NCBI GenBank assembly: GCA_910588535.1 | Contig: CAJUOO010000003.1 | Location: 1 to 64,000 of the forward strand | Direction: 5' to 3' | DNA from: an uncultured Lachnospiraceae bacterium | Lineage (GTDB): Bacteria > Bacillota > Clostridia > Lachnospirales > Lachnospiraceae | DNA: 64,000 nt | Shown: in pieces, positions 56,498-64,000 of the stretch | Numbering within the stretch: position 1 is the first letter of the stretch | Layout of the letters: every line of letters begins with the position of its first letter | Notes under the pieces: generated by a model | Database searches by the model: none | What the model was told of the DNA's origin: nothing | Seen by the model: only the letters and a program-made list of their open reading frames with translations | Translations under genes and position numbers: made by a program

Positions 56498-56640
56498 TTC
56501 AGGCAGGTGGAAAGGCTTGCCTGCTGCATCATATTTTTCAGCGTACAGGGATAACACCAGATGAATTTTACCAAAAACCAAAAGGAGTGCAGGCATTTTT
56601 GCTTGCCTCCATGCAGATTTATTTAGAACCAAAGGAGTGA
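56488..56640 (+). other. Programmed -1 frameshift site and GT extension of the tail chaperone
   Basis: The heptamer A AAA AAC (56488-56494) stands in the correct phase (GCA AAA AAC TGA). A -1 shift gives 48 further residues starting 'LIQAGGKACLLHHIFQRTGI' and ending 'MQIYLEPKE' at 56640; this segment has no start codon of its own. GCAGG and CCTGC just downstream can pair as a stimulatory stem. The layout matches lambda G/GT and other chaperones. Confidence 0.88.
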
Positions 56641-56650
56641 GACAGGAGTT

Positions 56651-59600
56651 ATGGCTGAGACCGTCAGAATTGAGATACCAATCGAAACGATTGATGAAAC
56701 AGCAGCAGGTATCCTGTCTGCTGTCAATGGACTAAATAGGATGAATCAAGCACTTCAGGAGTCAAGAAGGCAGACAGAGAAAGCAAGAGAGTCCGTTTCC
56801 AAGTATGATAAATCGGCAGAGAAAACACAAAAGACATTAGCATCATGGGCAAAGGAGAAGTATGAAATTTTATTAGAGGCAAAGGATAAAGTCTCTCCCT
56901 TGCTTTCTACCGTTCGGGGAGGACTAAAATCCATTGTCAGCAAGCCATGGATGATTACCATGAAAGCCTTTGATCTGGTGACATCTCCTGTTCGGGGGAT
57001 TATCAACCTGTTAAAGAATCCTATGTTTCAATTAGGGTCTGTGATAGGCGTTAGTATTGGCCTTGCAGATACTATAAATACTTATAAAGAGTTTGAATTA
57101 GTTATGTCGCAGGTAGAGGCAGTAAGTGGAGCGACAGGTTCTGAGATAGAACAATTATCAGAAAAGGCGAAAGAGATGGGTGCTACAACCAAATTTACTG
57201 CGGCAGAGGCAGGAGAAGCTTTCAACTATATGGCAATGGCAGGATGGAAGACAGGGGATATGTTAGATGGAATCGAAGGCATCTTAAATCTTGCTGCTGC
57301 CTCAGGAGGAGATTTGGCAGAGACATCCGATATTGTCACAGATGCCCTGACAGCGTTTGGACTTCAGGCAGTGGATAGCGCTCATTTTGCTGATGTACTT
57401 GCAGCAGCGTCCAGCAATGCAAATACCAATGTATCCATGATGGGATATACCTTTAAATATGCTGCCCCGCTTGCAGGAGCACTTGGCTATAGTATAGAAG
57501 ATACAGCCATAGCAATCGGATTAATGGCAAATGCAGGAATCAAGTCAGAGACAGCAGGTACTGCGTTAAGAAATATATTTTCCAGTTTGACAGGAGTGGT
57601 GGAAGTCACAGGAGAACGATTTGGAAAGTTTGTGATTGATATGGAACGGACAGATGGAAGCATGGTTCCGCTTCGAGAGACCTTAGTATCCCTTCGGGAA
57701 GCGTTTTCCCAAATGACAGAAGCAGAGAAGATTGCCAATGCGGAGTCCTTGGTAGGGAAAGAAGCCATGTCAGGGTTGTTGGCAATCGTAAATGCAGGAG
57801 AGAGAGATTTTCTTAAGTTGACCAATGCCATCGATCATGCAGATGGAGCTTCGGAAAAAATGGCGGAGACGATGTTACAAAATCTGCAAGGCTCTATCAC
57901 TTTGTTGCAGAGTGCGGTAGATGGGGTGAAAATTTCTTTTGGTGAGAGACTATCACCTTATGTGAGAGAGCTGGTTGACTGGCTGACCAATCAGATGCCA
58001 GCCGTTGAGCAGGGATTAGATGAATTTATGGATTGGTTCGATACAAAGCTGGATCATCTGCAGAAAAAGTTTCATGCAATGACAGATACCAAGGAATGGA
58101 AAGAGGCAGATTTCTTTGGAAAAGTGAAGATTGCATGGGATGAAATGATAGCAGAGCCATTTGTGGAATGGTGGAATGGCGTAGGAAAAGAAAAATTTGC
58201 GGCATTTGCACAGGAGATTGGATCGGGAATTGGTTCTGGATTAAAACTGGGAATTATGACATTGTTGGGAATTGATATAGGAGAGACCGTAGACGAAGGT
58301 GTGAGCATTGGGCGATCCTTTGCGAAAGGTTTTTCGGAAGGGTTTGACACAGAGGAAGTCTCAGGAAAGGTATTATCAGGATTTGGACAAATGTTATCCA
58401 GCGCGGGGAAACTGCTGCCGGGAGGAGAAGCGCCAGATATTTCTTCGATTCTATCTGCTGTTATGCTTGGGAAGATGGCAAAGCCCTTGGTTCAGATGGG
58501 AAAAGGAACAGTAAGTGTTGGGAAAGGATTGTTTGGTAAAATTGGAAATGTTTCAATGACAGAGTTATTAGATGGAAGCGCTGCGGTTGAAGGAACGGGG
58601 CTGCTGGGATTGCTTGGTAAGACTGGAAAGGCATTGGGTTCTGGAGCAACATCAGGAGCGGGGGCGGCTGTTGCAGGAACTGGTGCACTTGCAGGAGGAG
58701 TGGCAGCAGGAGTGACCTTGATAAGTAGTGTGGTGGATGCCTATAAAGCAGTAAAATCTGAGGATAAAGGGGAAGCAAAAGCATATGGTGAGTCTGCTGC
58801 ATGGAAAGCTGGTGGGGTTGCTGCCGGAGCGGCTGCTGGTGCAGCGATTGGTTCTATTATACCCGGAATTGGAACGGCCGTTGGTGCTTTGGTTGGTGCT
58901 GGTGCCGGTGGAATTGCTGGATGGATGAAAGGAAATAGGATTAAGGAGGAATACCAAGAAAATGTAGAAGAAATGCAAAGAGAGGCAAAGAAGGCACAAA
59001 AAGTCTTTGAGGCTACTGGTTTTTTGATAGACGAAATCCAGTTTGCAAACAAAGATTTGCAGGGAATGATGGAAGATACTGAGGTCAGTGCAGAGAAGCT
59101 TTCTATGGCATTTCATGAGGTGGTTTCCAAAGATCTAATTTCTCATTTTGGGGAGTTGCATCTGTCACTCGCGGAGGTAAAGGAGATAGCAAATTCTATT
59201 GTGTTTCATGATAACAAGGAAGAATTTGAAGATTTTCTTACATTTTCCAAGAAGGCAGAGGATTCTCTCTCAGCAGTCAAGTCTACTATGGCTGATCTGC
59301 GCAAGAGGAATTGGAAGATGTCATTAGGCTTTGGAGTGGATCAGGCAGATATAGAAAATTATCAGGAAGGGATTCAAAGTCTAGTCAATGGGACAAAGCA
59401 ATACATAGAAGATAAGCATTATGAGGCCAATATTGCTATGAAGCTGCTACTTGGCGAGGAAGCCGATATGACAGCTTTGGATACTACATATCAGACAATA
59501 AGTAGCCAATTGGAGGATTTGCAGGCAAGATTAAGTGAGGAGATGGCAAATCATACTATTATGCTGGAGGATGGAACCTTACAATTCAATCAAACAGAAG

Positions 59601-61036
59601 AGATACTAAGTCTTCAACAGCAGATTGCAGAGATTACAGCACAAGTATCCCATGCGGAAGAAGAGGCAAACTTTGCAGCGTTGAAAATTAAGTATGGTGG
59701 AAGTGAACTGGATTACAATTCGTTTGCCAGTTTACAGGAGGAATTAGCGGCACAGGTGGAAGAAATGCAGGCAGATGCTTTTGAGGCGTTAAAAGTGAAC
59801 ATAAAAAATTTACGGCTTCAACTTGAAACAGGTGTCATTGATGAAAGTCAGTATGAAGAGCAGCTTCAGAAGCTTACGGATGCATACAACCAACAGATAT
59901 TGGATTTACAAGTAAGGGTGGAACAGTTTCAGTTGGAGGCGATTGCAGAAGCTTATGAAAAAGAGCTGGTTGGAATTCTTCCTGATATCGAGGGAACAAC
60001 AGCAGAAAAATTGGGAAGCGCCATTGCGTTAGGGATGTCACAGAAGGATGTAGCAGACTGGACAGCAGGCGATATGGCTGGATGGTTGGGAATAGATGAA
60101 GCGGAACTGTCTGCGGAGTTAAATACATTGTTACAGGCAGTTGCGAAAAGTATACCATCACAACTCGAACAGAGTATGATAGATTCTTTCAAAGATTCCT
60201 CTATAGATTTTATAGGTCCTTATTCACAAGAGATATATGATCAACTGGCATTGCTTGATTTATCAGATGCTGATTTGGAATCCTTTAAAGAGTCGCTTGG
60301 TAGCGGGATTGCAACCGCGATTGAAGGTGCTGATATGCAGAAGGTAAATGAGGCGCTTGCTATTATTAAGGGTGATGTGGAAGAGGCAACAGAGAAGATA
60401 TTTGGGAGTGGATACAGTGTTACCATGCCGCTTCATGTAATGTTTGACTACAATGGTGTTGGTTCCGATTTTGTAGTACCAAATCTAAATGGAAGTACAA
60501 CAGTGGAAAAGAACGCGGCGGGAGGTTATGTAAGCGGTGGACCTCAGTTATCATGGCTGGCTGAAGAAGGATATGGGGAGTTTGTGATTCCCACAAATCC
60601 AAGCAGGCGGTCGAGGGCGCTAGATTTATATCAACAGGCGGGGATAGCACTGGGGATTTCTGCTCATGCAGCAGGAGGCTATGTAAAAGGTTCCATTTCT
60701 CGTGATACAGCGTCAGACTATCAGACATTCCATAATGAAAATAGAAATGCTCCTTTAGCCTACAGCGAAGTCACAGAGGATAATTATAATGGAGAAATGA
60801 CACAAACATATGAACCTATGCCAGCTCAAAGGGAAAGCAGCGGGAGCAGCACACCCGTACAGGTTCATGTGAATGTGGCGCCAGAGTTTGTGATTCAAAG
60901 CAATGATGATCAGAAGGAAGAGACTATTTTGCAGGTTATTCGCAGGCATATGAAAGAGATGGCAGATGAGCTGGGCGGTGAGATAGCAGAACGGCTGGAA
61001 GCAGTATTTTCCAATATGCCATTAAAGGGGGTGTAA
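56651..61036 (+). CDS. Tail tape measure protein
   Basis: A 1461-residue protein that sets tail length. Residues 130-460 form the TP901-type core ('EAVSGATGSEIEQLSEKAKE', 'FTAAEAGEAFNYMAMAGWKT', 'AASGGDLAETSDIVTDALTA'). A Gly/Ala-rich hydrophobic stretch with glycine-zipper pattern lies at about 670-765 and could form a membrane channel for DNA entry. Coiled coils fill 780-1180. The C-terminus has 'GGYVSGGPQLSWLAEEGYGE' and 'FVIPTNPSRRSRALDLY', typical of tape-measure ends. Length predicts a tail of roughly 200 nm at 1.5 angstrom per residue. Confidence 0.93.
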   Translation: MAETVRIEIPIETIDETAAGILSAVNGLNRMNQALQESRRQTEKARESVSKYDKSAEKTQKTLASWAKEKYEILLEAKDKVSPLLSTVRGGLKSIVSKPWMITMKAFDLVTSPVRGIINLLKNPMFQLGSVIGVSIGLADTINTYKEFELVMSQVEAVSGATGSEIEQLSEKAKEMGATTKFTAAEAGEAFNYMAMAGWKTGDMLDGIEGILNLAAASGGDLAETSDIVTDALTAFGLQAVDSAHFADVLAAASSNANTNVSMMGYTFKYAAPLAGALGYSIEDTAIAIGLMANAGIKSETAGTALRNIFSSLTGVVEVTGERFGKFVIDMERTDGSMVPLRETLVSLREAFSQMTEAEKIANAESLVGKEAMSGLLAIVNAGERDFLKLTNAIDHADGASEKMAETMLQNLQGSITLLQSAVDGVKISFGERLSPYVRELVDWLTNQMPAVEQGLDEFMDWFDTKLDHLQKKFHAMTDTKEWKEADFFGKVKIAWDEMIAEPFVEWWNGVGKEKFAAFAQEIGSGIGSGLKLGIMTLLGIDIGETVDEGVSIGRSFAKGFSEGFDTEEVSGKVLSGFGQMLSSAGKLLPGGEAPDISSILSAVMLGKMAKPLVQMGKGTVSVGKGLFGKIGNVSMTELLDGSAAVEGTGLLGLLGKTGKALGSGATSGAGAAVAGTGALAGGVAAGVTLISSVVDAYKAVKSEDKGEAKAYGESAAWKAGGVAAGAAAGAAIGSIIPGIGTAVGALVGAGAGGIAGWMKGNRIKEEYQENVEEMQREAKKAQKVFEATGFLIDEIQFANKDLQGMMEDTEVSAEKLSMAFHEVVSKDLISHFGELHLSLAEVKEIANSIVFHDNKEEFEDFLTFSKKAEDSLSAVKSTMADLRKRNWKMSLGFGVDQADIENYQEGIQSLVNGTKQYIEDKHYEANIAMKLLLGEEADMTALDTTYQTISSQLEDLQARLSEEMANHTIMLEDGTLQFNQTEEILSLQQQIAEITAQVSHAEEEANFAALKIKYGGSELDYNSFASLQEELAAQVEEMQADAFEALKVNIKNLRLQLETGVIDESQYEEQLQKLTDAYNQQILDLQVRVEQFQLEAIAEAYEKELVGILPDIEGTTAEKLGSAIALGMSQKDVADWTAGDMAGWLGIDEAELSAELNTLLQAVAKSIPSQLEQSMIDSFKDSSIDFIGPYSQEIYDQLALLDLSDADLESFKESLGSGIATAIEGADMQKVNEALAIIKGDVEEATEKIFGSGYSVTMPLHVMFDYNGVGSDFVVPNLNGSTTVEKNAAGGYVSGGPQLSWLAEEGYGEFVIPTNPSRRSRALDLYQQAGIALGISAHAAGGYVKGSISRDTASDYQTFHNENRNAPLAYSEVTEDNYNGEMTQTYEPMPAQRESSGSSTPVQVHVNVAPEFVIQSNDDQKEETILQVIRRHMKEMADELGGEIAERLEAVFSNMPLKGV

Positions 61037-61038
61037 CA

Positions 61039-61755
61039 TTGGCACAGGATCTGTATATCCGGTTGACGGAGCTGGGAACGGGAAGAAAATTTACATTCCC
61101 CTCAAATCCTGAACGTATAACAGGGTCTCTGGGTGCCAAGTATCAGGACTTTACGATTATCTCCATGGGTTCTGTCAAGGTGCCAAAGGGCATGGATGTA
61201 GCAGAAATTAAGTGGGAAGGAGAATTTTTTGGTCCATCAAAGAAGAGGGAAGCGATAGTAAAACAGGATTTTTATCAAGAGCCCAATCCGTGTATTTCTA
61301 TTTTAAGGGAATGGCAGGAGAAAGGAAGCGTGTTAAACCTGATTCTTTCTGGTACATGGATCAATATGGATGTCACGCTCTCTTCCTTTTCCCCAGAGGT
61401 ATATGGGGCATATGGAAATGTGAAGTATTCCATTGCCTTTGCACAGTGGAAAGATTTAAAAATCTATACCACAGAGGAAGGCAAGGCAGCGGGAGAAGAA
61501 CAGCAGCTTATGCCAAGGAATGAGCCAGAACAGGCGCTTCAAGATTCGTATACGGTAGTGAGTGGGGATACTCTTTGGGGGATTGCCCAAAAGAAGTTAG
61601 GAAGTGGAATAAGATGGGATGCCATCTATGAAGCGAACAAAGAAACCATTGAAAGTGCTGCAAAATCCTATGGAAAAAGTGGTTCAGATCATGGTCATTG
61701 GATTTATCCGGGGACCGTGCTTTCTATTCCATTACAGGAGGAGTCACATGCTTGA
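61039..61755 (+). CDS. LysM-containing tail protein (XkdP-like)
   Basis: A 238-residue protein from TTG at 61039 with GGGGGTG 5 bases upstream. The N-terminal part ('LTELGTGRKFTFPSNPERIT', 'FYQEPNPCISILREWQEKGS') is the XkdP baseplate domain. Residues 172-235 form a LysM domain ('YTVVSGDTLWGIAQKKLGSG'), which binds peptidoglycan. It overlaps the next gene by 8 bases. Confidence 0.9.
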   Translation: MAQDLYIRLTELGTGRKFTFPSNPERITGSLGAKYQDFTIISMGSVKVPKGMDVAEIKWEGEFFGPSKKREAIVKQDFYQEPNPCISILREWQEKGSVLNLILSGTWINMDVTLSSFSPEVYGAYGNVKYSIAFAQWKDLKIYTTEEGKAAGEEQQLMPRNEPEQALQDSYTVVSGDTLWGIAQKKLGSGIRWDAIYEANKETIESAAKSYGKSGSDHGHWIYPGTVLSIPLQEESHA

Positions 61756-62995
61756 TTTAACAAAGCTTACTTATCGTGTTATGGTGATGGATGAAAATAA
61801 CAACCAGTATAACATAAAAGATTATATTCAAAATCTAGGTTGGGAAGAAAATGAAGGGGAGCTGGCGGTACGTTCTTCTTTTACGGTTCGAAACGACAGA
61901 ACATCAAAGGGCAAACTGTCTTCATTAATTAAGCCGGGCTGTATGATTGGGATTTTTGCAAGTGATGGGAAATCCGTGGATCAGGAAGTGGCAAGAGGAT
62001 ATGTGACAGAGTGGAATCCACAGCTTAAGAACAACAGTGACAGCTTACAGTGCACCAGTTATGACATTCTATATACTTTACAGAAAAGTCAGGATAACCG
62101 CTTTTATGCTTCTGGAACAGGGACACAGTCCATAGTCACAGGTCTTTTGGAGGAGTATGGTGTGCCAGTACAGGGATATAATGGCCCGAATGTCGCACAT
62201 GGAAAACTAAAATACAACAATGCGTATATCTCAGATATGATTATGGATGTTTTGGATGATGCAGGAAAGAGAAGCAATGGTACCTATTTCTTGCGATCCT
62301 CCAAAGGGTATGCAGAGGTAGTGGAAAGAGGCAGAAATACTGAGACTTATGTTTTTGAGACGGAAAATACACAGTCTGTCAGCACACATATGAGTCTATC
62401 CAATCTGGTGACAAGAGTAAGGGTGATTGGCAGAGAGAACAAGGAAGGAAATTTTAGTGTAGAAGCGACGTTAAATGGCATGACAAAGTATGGAATCCGT
62501 CAGAGGATCTACACCAGAGGCACAGATGAAACGCTGGAGGATGCCAAAGCGGCAGCACAACAGATTTTGGATGAAAACGGGACAGTACAGGAGGAGATTA
62601 TCTTGGAGGCGCCGGATGTTCCTTTTATACGAAAAGGAGATGTGGTTTGTGTAAAAGTAGGTGTGTCTTGTGGACTTTATTATGTCAAGGGAATCCAACA
62701 TAACTGTGACAGCTATAGTATGACAATAAAGCTTAGAATGGCAAAGCCTCTTACGATAACAGCAGAGGACACAGCAGAGACCAAAAAAGAGTATCATGAA
62801 GGAGATATTGTAGAATTTCATGGAGGTACCCACTATACTTCTTCTTATTGTGATGCCAAAGGGTATCCAGCAAGAGCAGGGCAGGCAAGGATCACAAAGA
62901 AAAATGGAGCAGGGAAGGCTCATCCATGGCATTTGGTACATGTTGATCAGAGCAGCAATGTATATGGCTGGGTAGATGAAGGTACTTTTGATTGA
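61748..62995 (+). CDS. Baseplate hub protein (XkdQ-like) with C-terminal SH3-like domain
   Basis: A 415-residue protein. Residues 1-330 are XkdQ/gpD-like ('YNIKDYIQNLGWEENEGELA', 'YVTEWNPQLKNNSDSLQCTS', 'RIYTRGTDETLEDAKAAAQQ'), forming the hub of the tail spike. The last 50 residues ('EYHEGDIVEFHGGTHYTSSY', 'HLVHVDQSSNVYGWVDEGTF') look like a bacterial SH3 domain, perhaps for wall contact. The ATG at 61748 follows GGAGGAGTC. Confidence 0.88.
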   Translation: MLDLTKLTYRVMVMDENNNQYNIKDYIQNLGWEENEGELAVRSSFTVRNDRTSKGKLSSLIKPGCMIGIFASDGKSVDQEVARGYVTEWNPQLKNNSDSLQCTSYDILYTLQKSQDNRFYASGTGTQSIVTGLLEEYGVPVQGYNGPNVAHGKLKYNNAYISDMIMDVLDDAGKRSNGTYFLRSSKGYAEVVERGRNTETYVFETENTQSVSTHMSLSNLVTRVRVIGRENKEGNFSVEATLNGMTKYGIRQRIYTRGTDETLEDAKAAAQQILDENGTVQEEIILEAPDVPFIRKGDVVCVKVGVSCGLYYVKGIQHNCDSYSMTIKLRMAKPLTITAEDTAETKKEYHEGDIVEFHGGTHYTSSYCDAKGYPARAGQARITKKNGAGKAHPWHLVHVDQSSNVYGWVDEGTFD

Positions 62996-63019
62996 TGATA
63001 GTACATTGGAAAGGAAAGA

Positions 63020-63412
63020 ATGGATTTGGAAGGATTTGATGGGCATCCGGGGACAGGCAGGCTGGCAAAGGTTCTGTGTGACAGAATCAAAAGAGAAAAT
63101 GCCCACCCTCTGGATTTGGATTTTGGGGAGATTATGGCAAATGGAAGCCTGCTTACAAACACCTATCCCGTGCCAATTCCAAAGGGAGAGTATTCGGTTT
63201 GCAGGCAGCTTACCCTTGGAGAGACGGGTGAGAAGCTGACAAAAACAAAGAAGGATGGGCAGCATCCACATCCGGGCGTGGGGCAGGGTGGCAGTGATCA
63301 TGAGCATATTGTTCTTATTCCAGAAAAGATGAGACATATAAAGGCAGGGGATCGTGTCTTAGTAGCATGGGTGGAAAATGAGGCAGTGGTAGTAGATATC
63401 GTAACAAAATAG
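63020..63412 (+). CDS. Baseplate protein (XkdR/DUF2577-like)
   Basis: A 130-residue protein: 'GTGRLAKVLCDRIKRENAHP', 'LDFGEIMANGSLLTNTYPVP' and 'KAGDRVLVAWVENEAVVVDI', typical of DUF2577. It contains a His-rich loop (HPHPGVGQGGSDHEH) that may bind metal, as in phage spike proteins. Behind GGAAAGGAAAG. Confidence 0.87.
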   Translation: MDLEGFDGHPGTGRLAKVLCDRIKRENAHPLDLDFGEIMANGSLLTNTYPVPIPKGEYSVCRQLTLGETGEKLTKTKKDGQHPHPGVGQGGSDHEHIVLIPEKMRHIKAGDRVLVAWVENEAVVVDIVTK

Positions 63413-63425
63413 AAAGGCAGGCTAT

Positions 63426-63863
63426 ATGGCAGAGAATCCTCTTGTGGTGGTTCAGGTACCAGAGTTTATTGAAGATAGCTTAAAATATGATACAAAATAC
63501 AGGCGCACAGTAAAGTGGGATGTGGAGAAGGGAGATTTTGTTTTGGATGGAGCAAACCGTATGGTGGAGTGTTCTGGTGAGGAAGGCTTTATGATCTGGT
63601 GTTTGAAGATTGTACAAACAGAACGATATGCCTGTCTTGCTTATCCAAAAGAAATCGGAGCAGAGTTAGAGGCTGCTTTAGGGGAGGATAAGGAAAAGAT
63701 TGTGGAATCTATGGTAGAGCGTACGATAACAGATGCATTGAAAGTAAATCCACGGACAGAATCGGTAAGTCATTTTTCTTTTACTTGGGATGCCGATGAG
63801 ATGCATTGTTCTTTTTTAGTAAAAGGAATGGATTGGGATAAGGCATTTCAAATCACATTATAA
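63426..63863 (+). CDS. Baseplate protein (XkdS/DUF2634, gp25-like)
   Basis: A 145-residue wedge protein: 'KYDTKYRRTVKWDVEKGDFV', 'EGFMIWCLKIVQTERYACLA' and 'TESVSHFSFTWDADEMHCSF'. The DUF2634 family is the Gram-positive counterpart of gp25/lysozyme-like wedge proteins. It lies between XkdR and baseplate J. Confidence 0.87.
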   Translation: MAENPLVVVQVPEFIEDSLKYDTKYRRTVKWDVEKGDFVLDGANRMVECSGEEGFMIWCLKIVQTERYACLAYPKEIGAELEAALGEDKEKIVESMVERTITDALKVNPRTESVSHFSFTWDADEMHCSFLVKGMDWDKAFQITL

Positions 63864-63944
63864 AAGAGAAAGTTTTGTAATTAGTCTGAGAGAAAAGAAA
63901 GCCTTTTCTATGAATTAAAATACATTAGAAAAGAGAGGAGGGTA

Positions 63945-64000
63945 TATGCAGCCTAAATTTATAAACCCAGATTTTATTGACAACAACAGTGCAGAGGAGA
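63945..64000 (+). CDS. Start of baseplate J-like protein (XkdT), cut by window edge
   Basis: Only 18 codons are visible (MQPKFINPDFIDNNSAEE), behind GAGAGGAGGG. Position after the XkdS gene and the opening residues fit XkdT/gpJ proteins that build the baseplate wedge. Confidence 0.7.

Noticed and set aside
58461..58802. Leu- and His-rich minus-strand ORFs inside the tape measure gene
   Set aside because: They are reverse-complement shadows of Gly/Ala-rich codons, without ribosome binding sites or recognisable features.
1..64000. tRNA or rRNA genes
   Set aside because: No cloverleaf or rRNA-like segment was recognised by reading; a tRNA scan would be needed to exclude weak candidates.

Overview
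The window looks like a piece of a low-GC Clostridia chromosome, most like Lachnospiraceae. This is an inference from strong AGGAGG ribosome binding sites, an AfsR/SARP-type regulator, a SpoIID-like spore peptidoglycan-binding gene and a PBSX-type contractile-tail prophage. No rRNA or tRNA was recognised, so the genus is not fixed.

Host part (1 to about 14.0 kb). A very AT-rich exopolysaccharide cluster (1-7050) holds the end of a Wzx flippase, an F420-hydrogenase-beta-like iron-sulfur protein, a glycosyltransferase, the complete GDP-D-glycero-alpha-D-manno-heptose route in three genes (GmhA, HddA and a fused HddC-GmhB) and a WecB epimerase. A small serine recombinase follows, then an 11-bp inverted repeat, an MFS carrier, a probable minus-strand small RNA, a PAP2 phosphatase, a charged hypothetical protein, an AfsR-like regulator and a sugar nucleotidyltransferase. 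The host part ends in the 3' portion of a peptidoglycan-binding gene whose 5' part is missing.

Prophage (about 14.0 kb to beyond 64 kb). A large serine integrase abuts the broken host gene, so the left attachment site probably lies there. Next come cargo genes: a two-gene membrane module with a defence-like layout, an IS200/IS605 element, two tandem Rpn-type nucleases, a PIN toxin-antitoxin pair and a CI-like repressor split by one in-frame stop. From 23.3 to 32.4 kb there is a mosaic of very small genes. Plus-strand genes run into minus-strand genes with overlapping 3' ends, and the next pair starts divergently from a shared promoter/operator region. Replication (ERF annealing protein, initiator with internal 21-bp iterons, primase-helicase, Dam methylase) and a late regulator occupy 33-39.7 kb. 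A Panacea-domain gene divergent from a 35-residue membrane peptide follows. Packaging, head and contractile-tail genes run from 40.7 kb to the window end (TerS, TerL, portal, minor head, capsid, connectors, sheath, tube, chaperone with a -1 frameshift site, tape measure, XkdP/Q/R/S, start of baseplate J).

The most unusual signal is a 25-nt stem-loop with paired base changes. It occurs five times (25.7, 26.8, 30.5, 54.5 and 55.05 kb), always just after the -10 box and just before the Shine-Dalgarno of a minus-strand small gene, although those genes belong to three unrelated families. Part of the same cassette was copied into the middle of the tail operon (53.7-55.9 kb), including 414 identical bases 28 kb away. 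The module also shows overlapping divergent -35 boxes and near-cognate start codons.
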